Below, one piece after another: positions 45,961 through 56,240 of a stretch of 64,000 nt of DNA. Source of the DNA: Limnomonas spitsbergensis (Eukaryota; Chlorophyta; Chlorophyceae; Chlamydomonadales); assembly GCA_037349105.1 (NCBI GenBank), contig JAYJMM010000119.1, positions 1,251,001 to 1,315,000 of the forward strand, in the 5' to 3' direction. Below the pieces are notes generated by a model. It ran no database searches. It was not told the DNA's origin and saw only the letters and a list, made by a program, of their open reading frames with translations. A program made the position numbers and the translations under genes. Every line of letters begins with the position of its first letter. Position 1 is the stretch's first letter.

Positions 45961-47313
45961 TGGCGGCTGGAATGCAAAGGGTTCCTAGGGGTGTTGCTTT
46001 TGCAATGAGAAACGTGAGGTAGAATGGGAGGGGGGGCGGATAAACGTTTTGTATTTGAGACGTCGTTAGACCTGAACATCACAAGGCTTGGGGAACCATC
46101 GTGGACCTTTATTTTCAGTTTTTGGAGTGCGTTTTTCGATCAGGTTCGGGCACAGACCGCCTTGGAGGGGACCATGGCCGGCTGGCTAGCTAGTTGCAGG
46201 CTAGCTGGTGACGATGCAGCAAACACTCGACACCAGTCACATACACTTGCTAAAGGCCTTCCTGTCCAGCTTTTTGCCTGTCCCTGAACTTTTTTTCTCT
46301 ATTTCTTCCCTCTTTCAACCGGACAGTTGGGCGCCCACAGGCCATTGTGAAGTTGTTTCAGTCCAGTAGAACATCACATTTCATGTGTGGGACGTGAGCA
46401 CATAAACCGGTACAGACACCTAATACACCTGGACAACGAGCGAAACAAATAGTGACCCCCCAACAAGCAACCAACACACAACCACAGAGCAGTTATGTGG
46501 GAATGAACCCCAAAGCAGAGGATTATCCCAATCATGAAACTTGACGTGGGTGCCAAGGAGATAAGTTTAGCAAATGAACACCGCCTAGACAGTTAGGGAG
46601 GAGACTGAATTTTTAATATAGTTGATCGGATATCCCTTTTCATCATTCCCTGAAATAAAAATGAACCCAAACGGTAAATGCTTAAACCTTGACGTTTTGT
46701 TGGCACCACCAGCCATGAGTTGGTGTGTCATTAGCTCAATCAACACTTTTATGCGTGGCAGTCTCTTCCAGTCAACTTATGTAGTATGGAAGAAGGGACT
46801 GGCGGTGGGTACATCATCACACTCCTGTTCAGATATTGACTCACGCCTGACACAATTGTAAGTACAAGCACCCTACTGAGGCCCTCGGTCAGAATAGCCT
46901 GGTCTGGTCACCCTAGGAGTGATAAAACGCATGCCATCAAATCAGTGATGTGCCGATTGCGGTCCTTACGGTAACGAGTTTCAATCACCATAATTCCAAG
47001 GCAAATTCAGCTACCAGGGGCCCGTAATTACTTACAATATTCTAAATTGCGGCTCAATTGCACAGCACTGCTTCGAATACAAACGTCAGATTCAAACACC
47101 AATTAAACATGGACAGCCTTCTTTACAGCCTCCATTAAATGTGGTGTCACACGAAAAATAGGTCGAAGTGCAAATTGGTTAGACCACCCAAAAGGCAGCC
47201 AGACGTCTACCCTACTTCCCATTGGTCAACAACAGCTCTTTGTGCCTCTTTCCGAAATCGGCGGTATGAGACTGTAAGAACCGTCCGTCACGTGGGCGCG
47301 TTAGACATTCGTC
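45961..47313. other. Intergenic, with transposon-end fragment at 46321
   Basis: No gene is recognised. 46321-46355 (GGACAGTTGGGCGCCCACAG) is half of the dispersed repeat end. The 3' end of the intronless gene lies at the left. Confidence 0.45.
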
Positions 47314-47450
47314 CTACTTCCCCTTGGTCAGCTGTGCCTCTCTGTACGCATCTTCCTGAGGTCTGCGAGATGACACCGCGAGAGCTGCCCGCCGTGTGGC
47401 CGTCGCCCAGTCCTGGCTGAAGCCTGCGTCGAAGCCCGGCTTCAGTGGGC
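47314..47450 (-). other. Candidate terminal exon, unplaced
   Basis: On the minus strand an acceptor CCCCTCCAG at 47451 is followed by a frame reading PLKPGFDAGFSQDWATATRR, then ending in a stop at 47314. It needs an upstream exon ending one base into a codon, which I could not find. A decayed copy of the acceptor region lies at about 47520-47575. It might be the 3' end of the TAF8-like gene. Confidence 0.25.
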
Positions 47451-48340
47451 CTGGAGGGGACATAGCCACAGAGCTCAATCAGGACAAATGAAACAGCGAG
47501 CAGCCTACCGCTGGCCATTGCCCAGTCCTAGTTTTAGCCTGCGCCATATTTGGGCTCCTGCGGGCCTGGAAGGGATGGTGACACCTAAGAGTCTCAGGTG
47601 TGGAGGGGAGGAGATCGTCCAAGGACAGGCCTTGACAGGGGAGCGACCAAGGAGAAAATTTGACTGGTATTCTGGCTGGTTTGTCATTTTTAGGCTTATA
47701 GGGTGAAACCCTTTCGAACAAGCACTGAACCTCAGGCTTTATGCGCCACACCTGTTATAGCATCCGGGGCCCATAATGTGCCAGTGTGTAGGGCCAAGCA
47801 TCCCTAAGGACCAACTGCGTATTTGACACAGCTCTAGGTGGCAAGCTTGCAGGTGTGGCGTCGGCCACAAGCGGCCACAAGTTCTCCCCTTGAATCACAC
47901 ACCCATAGTGGGCAGCAGCATTGTGTTTTCCTTATTTGCAGAGCAGGGCTAGGTCACAAGAAGGCAAGGCGGAAAGCATCCTCATGAGTTGACCCAAGCC
48001 ACGGCACAGGCCGCTGCGTCTTGTTAGCTGCGCCTGGCTGTTTCAGGGTGTTTCCGCTGAAATATAGCTACATCACGGCCTACGACCAGGCAGGGGAGCC
48101 TCGTACTGCAGCCCCTGCTCATTGGGCCACCAGCTATTGGTCAAGGCTTGGTACCCGTCAGCACAATGACAGTTGTACATTGGCTTACTTGTCTGGTGTG
48201 TGGAAAAAACATTATTACTTCCTCGCTCAGAAAAGGCCTCATTCATCCCAGGGCCGTTAGCGCCTCTCCCCCCTCACCTCCGTTGTTCTCAAAGTGGGCA
48301 TCACACCTCCACGCCACCTCTCTCTCAGCACCCTCAGAGC

Positions 48341-48500
48341 TCAAGAGCACCTGTGCACCCAATGGCCACGGAGGCAAGGTCGTGAATCAAGGGTAGCCTC
48401 TTCGTCAAACGCCACCTCTTTCATTACTCTCTCAGTGCTCAGGAGCGCCGGCACACCCAATGGCCATGGAGGCAAGATTACGAATCCGCAACATCTTTTC
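48341..48500 (-). repeat. Short tandem duplication downstream of exon 48569-48667
   Basis: CCTCCATGGCCATTGGGTGT and CCTCCGTGGCCATTGGGTGC recur about 110 bases apart (minus strand), with GCTCCTGAGC or GCTCTTGAGC after them. Confidence 0.65.
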
Positions 48501-48568
48501 CGCCATTGACTGGACGCCCCACACATTTTGATTTCATGCCAGTCAGAACCCTTCACACTGTACGCTAC

Positions 48569-51500
48569 CTGGAAGGCGGACTCGGTGGTCGCCGCAGCGT
48601 CCGGCGGCCCCGCCTCGCTAGCAGCCTCAGCTTGCCTCATCTGCTCCTCAGCCTCCAGGTCGCGCGCCTGCAGCGACAAGACCCGCAACAACAACATTCA
48701 CAGCATGGGTGCACGGTCACACATGCTCACCACACTCAAAGGGTGAAATAACGCATGGCCTCAGGACACAGCGCATGGGAGCACCTTCACACACATTCCC
48801 AGCACAATGCACGGACTCGCATTCACACTCAACACAAACTATGGGTTCTCCCGGGTTTGCTCTGCATGGCCTAGTCGAAAAAGGCTGCGGGTGGTTGCGC
48901 CAACTTTGTGGCAACAGCACAAACCACCGTTGCACTTCAGCACACTCCGTGTCCACGTGTACACACAGCACTCTCATGGCTGTACATTCACACATGCACA
49001 GCACACAACCATGGGTGAACTCTCAAATTCCCTCAGCTCACAGCATATGGCTGCACATTCAAAAGGTTGTCGACATACAGCATATGGGAGCGCATGCATG
49101 CGCCGCTTACTGAACACCTTGACACATCATGGGCAGTCAACACACCTGCAACTGCTCGTGCGATGAGTTGGCTGGCTTTGCAAGCAGCAGCAGCAAGTCC
49201 TCCGCCGCCACTGCCCCGCTCCCCCGCTGCGCGAGATCTGCGTTTAGCGCAGCCAGGCGCAGCCGGGCAGGGATGACATGTCCCTCCATCCTCAAGCCAC
49301 AGCCGTAGTCTTCCAGCTGCTGCTGTCCCTGCTGGTCCTGCTGCCTCGCCCGCAGCGCCACTGTGCGGAACGGGTTGGCCGCGAGCAGCACAGCATCTAC
49401 CACCCCAGCAGAGGTAGGGTGCAGCACCTGCATAGTAGTATGAGAAGGGCAGTCAGAACGGGTGGGATGTGAGCAGCGGGACATCTGCCTGCTGAGCTTC
49501 TTCACCGTGAGAGGCAGGGTGCAGCACCTGCGTAGTAGTAGGAGAAGGGCAGTCGGAACGGGTGGGATGTGAGCAGCAGGACATCTGTCTGCTGAGCTTC
49601 ATCACCTTGAGAGGCAGGGTGCAGCGCCCGCAAAGTAGTAGGAGAAGGGCAGTCAGAACGGGTGGGGTATGAGCAGCAGGGCATCTGCCTGCTGAGCTTC
49701 ATCACCTTGAGAGGCAGGGTGCAGCACCTGTGGAGGAGGAGGGCGGTACGTGCACACGCGGGTAACAGGCACGTGCATTTACTGCGGTGACGGAAGTGGC
49801 AGCGGCGGAGGAGTGCAGTATATGCGAGATTGAGGTAGGGTGAATCAGCTGACAAGGAGGAGGAGGAGGAGGAGGAGGACAGTTTGAGGACCAATGCACT
49901 CGCAGGATGTGTTGTTGTTATGCACGCTGTCCACAATCTGCGCTCTAGGGATCCTTTTGGGGTGGGATTGAGGTTTGCAAGCAAAACCAATTCAAAACGC
50001 AAGCAAAACACTGGCAAAAGACAACTTGAACCTGATCGCCCAGCCTACACAGAAAAATCCTCACCAAAGCATACGCGTGTTCGTCCAAACCAAAGAGTCA
50101 CAACCCCGTCACCTGAAAGACTTCTGTGAGCCACTTGGCAGCAGGCTCTAGAGCGCGGGCCCTAGCTGCCTGACCACATCTCCTTGATCGGTTACCTGAA
50201 ATGCCTCTGTGAGCGTCGTCGTGCCCTGCAATACCCAGGGCAGCAGGCTCTGTAGCGCGGGCCCCATCTGCCTGACAACCAATCGCCTATCAAACACCAC
50301 ATGATGCGGGCAGGACTCGAGCAGCAGTTGCTCCGGAACCGGCACGATGCCAATCTCCGAGGGGACCTTGGGCAGGTTGCCGCCCCCCGCGTGCAGCGGG
50401 CGGCAGTGCGCCGCAAACTCCACCGTTGTTGGTGGCCCCAGGAAGGGCCCACTGCCGTCTGTGGGCCCGGCAGGCCCGGCAGCCGCCGCCCTGGCCTGAC
50501 TAACGGTCCCCTTGGCCGCGGCTACGGCCGCTGTCCCTGCGCCCTGCCGGTCCGCTGTCCCTGTGGCAGTGTCTGCTGAGGTGGCAGTCGTGGGTGCCGT
50601 GTCGCTGCCCGCTGCCCCCTTTGCACGCTTGTGCAGCTCGACCAGCGCCCTCTCTGCCGCGCGTCTCTGCTGTTTCACGGCCTGGTCATATCAGGGGCAG
50701 AGCACCGCTTTGTAAGCATGGCTGCCCTGGGGCTTTCTCATCAGTTGCAAGTTGGGATCCTTCCTTCCTTGAGACTGTTAGATCACCAGTGATTTGTTTT
50801 GACATTTGATGTGCCCCACCAGTTCAGCGCGCCTGGTCAAAGAACCAGTCCTGTTGGGAGGAGCAGGAGCCCAGCCGGGGGCTCCCGCAGTCACCATCGG
50901 TACTGATAGCTGTCCAACGGCACGCCGGAATATAAATATCAAACGATGCGCTGCCGATATACAATATAGTGTTATTACAGGTACAGTATATTGGTAGCAT
51001 ATCATTTGACGTTTACATTCCGGCGTGCCGTTGGACAGAAACACTTCAGGAGCTGATTATTTCACAGCACCGGTCATGTATACTGGTATCAGCTCATGAA
51101 GGATTACACTAGGATTGCACAACAGGCACCTGACAGCATATCGCAGTGAATTTCTGTCCTGGCGTACTCCGGCAGGTGGCTGACACATCAGCATGGCGTT
51201 GTCGTTGAAGCGGCAGCCCCCCAAGGTCATGTGACCCAGGCCCACAAGGATGAGCCCCGTTTGAATCGTAGTGTGTTGATCATCGCCTCGCCCCGTGAAT
51301 GTGGCTCTTCGCATCCTCCTGCTGGCTACTACACTCCCATCCTAGTAGACTGGTTGCTTTAGTGCTTAGTAGCCCTATCTGCCATGGCAGCCTGATTAAC
51401 ACTACCAGACTAATAATGGCATCGACCCTGAAGCCCCTACTAGCCTGCTAGGGTAGGTCCACTCACCTGTGTCTGCTTGTCCGGGTTCTCCTCATGGCCG

Positions 51501-53115
51501 GGGAAGCTGGGTGTGTGCTCGTACGTGTGTGCGTCCGGGAAGGCGGGCAGGAAGGCGGGGATGTGCTGCGGCGGCTGCTCGCCCTTCTCCTCAAAGGTGG
51601 GCATAACACGGGCGGGCCTTCGCACCGGGAAGGGCGCCAGCGCGTGCGCAAACATGTTTGCATCCTGCGGGACCATGAAGGAGCTACCTATCAATGCAGG
51701 ATGTATGTGGCAGGATGGGGAGCGGAGACAGCGTGTGTGCTAACATATTCGCATCCTGCGAGACTGTGGAGGGGGGGGGGTGGATGAGGCAATGCGCTTG
51801 GTTCTGGGTTCATACGGGGAGGGAGCCAGCGAGTGTACACAAGCACGTTGGCGACCTATGGGGTAATGAAGAGTGGGCGATGGTAGCAAAAGAGCCCGTG
51901 TGGCCAGGCACCCATGCCGCCCATTTCCTCGGCTGATCTCCTCCTCCATGAGGCCCCTTTCCTTGCCCATGCTGCCCATTCCTCGCCCATATGGCTGGTA
52001 TCACTGCCCGTGCCACTCCTTTCCTGGCCTATGCTGCCCATTTCCTTGCCCATGTGGCCCACATCCTCACCCGTTTCACCCATTTCCTGGCCCATGTCGC
52101 CCATTTCGCCCATTTCCTGGCTCATGTCACCCATTATGCCCAATTCCTGACCCATGCTGCCCATTTCCTGGCCCATGTCGCCCATTTCCTTGCCCATGCT
52201 GACCATTTCCTGGCCCATGTCGCCCATTTCCTTGCCCATGCTGACCATTTCCTTGCCCATGCTGACCATTTCCTGGCCCATGTTGCCCACTTCCTTGCCC
52301 ATGCTGACCATTTCCTGGCCCATGTCGCCCATTTCCTTGCCCATGCTGACCATTTCCTGGCCCATGTCGCCCATTTCCTTGCCCATGCTGACCATTTCCT
52401 GGCCCATGTCGCCCATTTCCTTGCCCATGCTGACCATTTCCTGGCCCATGTCGCCCATTTCCTGGCCCATGCTGACCATTTCCTTGCCCATGTCACCCAT
52501 TTCCCTGCCCCTGCTGCCCATTTCCTGGCCCACGTCGCCCATTTTCTTGCCCATGCAGCCCATATCCTCACCCAATTCACCCATTTTCTTGCCCATGCTG
52601 CCCATTTCCTTGCCCATGTCGCCCATTTCCTTGCCCATGCTGCCCATTTCCCGACCCATGTCGCCAATTTCCTTGCCAAGGCATCCCATATCCTCGCTCA
52701 TGTGGCCTGTATCCTTGCCCATGCAGAATAAGTCCTCGCCCAAGCGGCCCATGTCCCCGCTCTTGCTAAGGACCTAATCCAATTCCAGGAAGCCCCATGT
52801 CCTTTCCCATGCTGTCCCCCTATGATCTCGCCCACATCTCACACTCGACATGAAGGGCACCGACATATAGGACGTGAGATCCTGCACGGATGTGCCCATA
52901 TCTTCGATGGCCAGGAGCGTGTCGTGCACGTTGATCTCGGACCGCGTCGCGAGCTCGGCGTACGAGTGCGCGCCGGTGGACACCTCGGATAGGTAGCGCA
53001 GCAGTAATTCAGACAGCACCTCAACCGCGGAGTCCTGAACTGCCTCGAAGCCCTCTGCCTCGGCGAGCTGGCCAGACACCACGCGAGAGACCACCCGCGC
53101 GTACTCCTCGGCCAT
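48569..53115 (-). CDS. TAF8-like histone-fold protein with HNOBA-like extension
   Basis: Exons in order 52843-53115, 51467-51664, 50196-50681, 49146-49427 and 48569-48667 are all in phase 0, giving at least 446 residues; the 3' end is unresolved. Exon 1 is a bromodomain-associated histone fold (RVVSGQLAEAEGFEAVQDSA, HSYAELATRSEINVHDTLLA). Exon 2 has the TAF8 signature HIPAFLPAFPDAHTYEHTP. Exon 3 begins with a TAF8-like basic helix (KQQRRAAERALVELHKR), then changes to CPHHVVFDRRLVVRQMGPAL. With exon 4 (LEDYGCGLRMEGHVI, LLLLLAKPANSSHEQLQ) that resembles the HNOBA domain of soluble guanylate cyclases. No cyclase catalytic domain is seen. TAF8 is a TFIID subunit. The extension may be a real fusion or a mis-joined second gene. 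The start at 53115 is tentative; the frame is open to 53226. Confidence 0.68.
49428..49735 (-). repeat. Three 100-bp copies of the exon 4 acceptor and start
   Basis: The acceptor and exon start (plus-strand text GCAGGGTGCAGCACCTGC) recurs at exactly 100-base steps: exon at 49421-49430, copies at 49521, 49621 and 49721. Each copy also carries the later AACGGGTGGGATGTGAGCAG text that matches the exon interior imperfectly. Confidence 0.9.
50108..50178 (-). repeat. Copy of TAF8-like gene exon 3 end
   Basis: Minus-strand GTCAGGCAGCTAGGGCCCGC, later GTCTTTCAG/GTGACG, repeats GTCAGGCAGATGGGGCCCGC with GCATTTCAG/GTAACC at the end of exon 3. An in-frame TAG inside the copy means it could not serve as an alternative exon end without truncation. 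Confidence 0.9.
50910..51038. mobile_element. Miniature inverted-repeat element (MITE-like)
   Basis: Perfect 22-base terminal inverted repeats, starting CTGTCCAACGGCACGCCGGA, bound 129 bases at 50910-50931 and 51017-51038. The interior is AT-rich and itself imperfectly palindromic. No clear target-site duplication is seen. It lies in an intron of the TAF8-like gene. Confidence 0.85.
51665..51875 (-). repeat. Two copies of TAF8-like gene exon 2 acceptor and start
   Basis: Plus-strand text CATGTTTGCATCCTGCGGGA (exon start and acceptor, 51655-51674) recurs as CATATTCGCATCCTGCGAGA at about 51744 and CACGTTGGCGACCTATGGGG at about 51845. Offsets are about 91 and 100 bases, upstream of the exon in transcription sense. 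Confidence 0.8.
51890..52760 (-). repeat. 21/42-bp minisatellite in TAF8-like gene intron 1
   Basis: About 40 units of 21 bases alternate (minus-strand reading MGQEMVS MGKEMGD). The plus strand shows CCCATTTCCTTGCCCATGCT and CCCATTTCCTGGCCCATGTC. A 298-residue minus-strand frame with an ATG runs through, but it lies between two well-supported exons and has the make-up of a repeat by-product. Confidence 0.92.
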
Positions 53116-54531
53116 AACGCGTTCAGGAAGAGACGATGTTGTTACTATTAGGGAGGAATAAATATTTATAAGATGGGAGCAGTAGGTGCATGCGTTGCCT
53201 GGGAAGCTCTGATACAATGATGTCACATGTAGATCTAGCCCATCCAGATCGCCAGCAACTCTGGGCCAGACTCAGGGGGAGACAGGGCCAGACAGGTCCC
53301 ATGCTATGACCCACATTACCGTACATCACTAACCGGTATGACCGGTACCGGTTTATCATGTATGATATTACTTTGGTCAGATGCCTCCCTTGCCCTGAAT
53401 GCTTGATTTTATGACAGGCTCAGTGGGGAAAAAGGGAAGACACGCCACAGTTTGGAAAGAGCGCCATAACTACTGCCCTGCTACCTTGGTTGATTGAAGA
53501 TGACATATTTGTAACAGCAAGCACCGTTAGCTTCAGGTACTGCCATGAAGCAGCTTACCGTACAGGTAATTTTTTCCAGAATATTTGTTATCAAAATATG
53601 TGTGCTTGTTTAGTTGCTGATGTGACAGCTATGGCGCACATGCAGCCTCTTTGTACTAGGCCATTTCCTTGCGGTCGGGTAGACCTGAGCTTTTAGCTGC
53701 CTTCTTGTGTCTACAAATGCACACCTCAGGACATGGCCCTGCTGATTGGCTGTCCTATGTGCATGCCTGATGCAGTTCCTCTTCACTGTGATGCTGGAGG
53801 ACACCGGGGGCAAGATGAGGATCAAGCGTTGTTTAGCATCAGCCACCACTGCCGCAATGTTATGCGTGCTGCGAGTTGGACCGCCTGAGCGCCCCACATG
53901 CACGGCTAATCTTAGCAGGCCTCCCCCCTCAGACAGATTCCTGCCTCTCGGATTCCTCACCCTCAGAATCCCCCCCAGAATCCCCCTCATCAGCCGCAAA
54001 CTCAGACCTCAGACTTCTCCTCGCCAAAGGCATCTCTATCGTCCTTATCCAGTCTAAGCATTCACGGCATGTCCCAAGAGATGGGTTTGGCCTCAAGCCA
54101 GATCAGCAAGGTAGCGCCTGTAGCTGAGGATGTGTGCTTACTGGTGGCCCACTCTGGACCCCATCCAATTCAGCAGCCAGGACAGCAGGAGCAGCTGGGC
54201 GGTCTGGTTCTAGTGCGCTCCTGCTGGCTGTGTTCGCCCAGGGCCCTTCCGTTGAGCACACTCCGCAGGGAAGAGGATACAAAGGACATGAACTCTACGG
54301 AAGTACGGAGGTTCTACTGTCACGTGGAGCCGGCGCAGCAGTGCCAAAGATCTCCAGGGAGCCTCTGCCACGGCACCTTCGTCGGCACATGCCTGATGAT
54401 GATGAAAAAGAAGCCTGGCGGAGCCCAGTTGCACGCCTCGTGTAAGAAGCTGCTGCGGCAATGGCAAGGTGCGATGGCGGCTGTACAGCGACAGGCACCC
54501 CAGGATTGAGTAACGTCTCTGGGTACGTGGA
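53116..54531. other. Unresolved region, possible plus-strand exons
   Basis: An acceptor CCTGATGCAG precedes a frame at about 53774 reading FLFTVMLEDTGGKMRIKR. Another CCCTCAG precedes a Ser/Pro-rich frame at about 53933 (TDSCLSDSSPSESPPESPSS). They could belong to a plus-strand gene divergent from the TAF8-like gene, but no start, stop or family was established. Confidence 0.25.
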
Positions 54532-54831
54532 CTAAGGAGGTGTTGTAGACTGGGAGCAGCCAGAGGAACCGGATTGGCCTGGTGCTCCATCACCATGCTG
54601 TTGTTGTTGCTGCTGCTGCTGCTGCTGTACCTGCCGAGGGATGACACATGTGCCACTTGTCCGTGGTGCTGGGTTCATCATGGCGGCTGGGCTGGGGGCC
54701 GCCGCCGAGCTTGCTGCTGGTTTCAAGGGGGCATCTGTCACAAGGATCTCTTCTTGTTGCTGCGGTGGCGGCCACGACCGCGAGCCTTCCTGAATACAAT
54801 GGCTGTTGAAATCCGAAGAATGTCTGTGCAC
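54532..54831 (-). CDS. Possible small or terminal exon with poly-Gln
   Basis: A minus-strand frame of 99 residues holds a CAG/CAA-mixed run of ten Gln and a Pro/Ala/Ser-rich body, ending SQSTTPP. An acceptor-like ATTCAG at 54790 would make 54532-54789 a last exon in phase 0. No upstream exon is recognised. The opposite strand also carries a poly-Leu frame, which is a shadow of the CAG repeat. Confidence 0.3.
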   Translation of the reverse strand: MHRHSSDFNSHCIQEGSRSWPPPQQQEEILVTDAPLKPAASSAAAPSPAAMMNPAPRTSGTCVIPRQVQQQQQQQQQQHGDGAPGQSGSSGCSQSTTPP

Positions 54832-55480
54832 TGCCTTGTGCGAGCAGCATATGCCTGCGGATTAGGTGCGACAGAATCACAGAACTGGCATAGGACCGGC
54901 GAGCGCAAGCTGTCCACGTTGCCCTTCAGGTGCATGGTTTGATCAAGGTTGTCCGTAGCTGCTGTGGCCGTGGTGGTGGTGGTGGCAGTGTTTCCCTCTT
55001 ACCTTAAGGTACCTTAAGTTTCTTTTCTTTCAACGGGAAAGGTGAACGCCCACGCGGCCGAGCCTTTTTTCAGCAGGGCCCATAGGTGTAATGTCATTGA
55101 CATCTTAATGCCAATCGAAGTAACCTGCTTCGCCAGTTGCGTACGCAACACTTGATGTGTCACTTCCTAAACAGCATGTTACTCAGACTACTGCTATTAT
55201 TGGGGGAGGGCAGTGGCCCATGCTAAGTGAGTGAAGTCCATAAAGGACACAATTTATACCCGTCCAGGAAGTCAGAGATCCTTCAGACTCCTAGGTCAGT
55301 TCAAGGGCGATGCACTGTTTGCCTTGGACCGCTAAAGCAGAATACATAACCTTACGCCTTCTTGAGCTTGCATCCCATTTCCTTGAAGGCTCGACAGGTT
55401 GCCAGCTTAGGGACAAACAAAGGCGCGGTTAAAGATAGCCTCACTATACTCACCAGCACCGACGGTATGCTGCATGCATG
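54832..55480. repeat. Intergenic with dispersed repeat end copy C
   Basis: 55041-55105 (GGTGAACGCCCACGCGGCCG, AGCAGGGCCCATAGGTGTAA, TGTCATTGAC) is another copy of the transposon end found near 460 and 17280. Nothing else is recognised. Confidence 0.55.
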
Positions 55481-55499
55481 GGCTTACTCTAAACCGCTG

Positions 55500-56240
55500 G
55501 ACTAAAAAAACTTCACAAACTTCAAAAATCCTGGGCTTACCCTAAACCCTCATGGGCTCTCTCTGAACCCTGGGCTTACCCTAACCCCTCATGGGCTTAC
55601 TCTTAACCCTGGGCTTACCCTAACCCCTCATGGGCTTACTCTTAACCCTGGGCTTACCCTAACCCCTCATGGGCTCTCTCTGAACCCTGGGCTTACCCTA
55701 ACCCCTCATGGGCTTACTCTTAACCCTGGGCTTACCCTAACCCCTCATGGGCTTACTCTTAACCCTGGGCTTACCCTAAACCCTCATGGGCTCTCTCTGA
55801 ACCCTGGGCTTACCCTAACCCCTCATGGGCTTACTCTTAACCCTGGGCTTACCCTAACCCCTCATGGGCTCTCTCTGAACCCTGGGCTTACCCTAACCCC
55901 TCATGGGCTTACTCTTAACCCTGGGCTTACCCTAACCCCTCATGGGCTTACTCTTAACCCTGGGCTTACCCTAAACCCTCATGGGCTCTCTCTGAACCCT
56001 GGGCTTACCCTAACCCCTCATGGGCTTACTCTTAACCCTGGGCTTACCCTAACCCCTCATGGGCTTACTCTTAACCCTGGGCTTACCCTAACCCCTCATG
56101 GGCTTACTCTTAACCCTGGGCTTACCCTAACCCCTCATGGGCTTACTCTTAACCCTGGGCTTACCCTAACCCCTCATGGGCTTACTCTTAACCCTGGGCT
56201 TACCCTAACCCCTCATGGGCTGACCCTGAACCCTTGGACT
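55500..56240 (+). repeat. Telomere-like 39-bp minisatellite
   Basis: About 18 units read CTTACCCTAACCCCTCATGG then GCTTACTCTTAACCCTGGG. A minority variant has CTCTCTCTGAACC. Some units keep CCCTAAACCC, the complement of the TTTAGGG telomere repeat. It is probably an expanded interstitial telomere-derived tract. Confidence 0.93.

Noticed and set aside
46000..48568. A guanylate cyclase catalytic domain downstream of the HNOBA-like exons
   Set aside because: No segment on the minus strand here resembles the cyclase catalytic motifs, so no cyclase was called.
54574..54942. Plus-strand frame with a poly-Leu run resembling a signal anchor
   Set aside because: The Leu run is the complement of a CAG/CAA poly-Gln tract on the minus strand; no other support.
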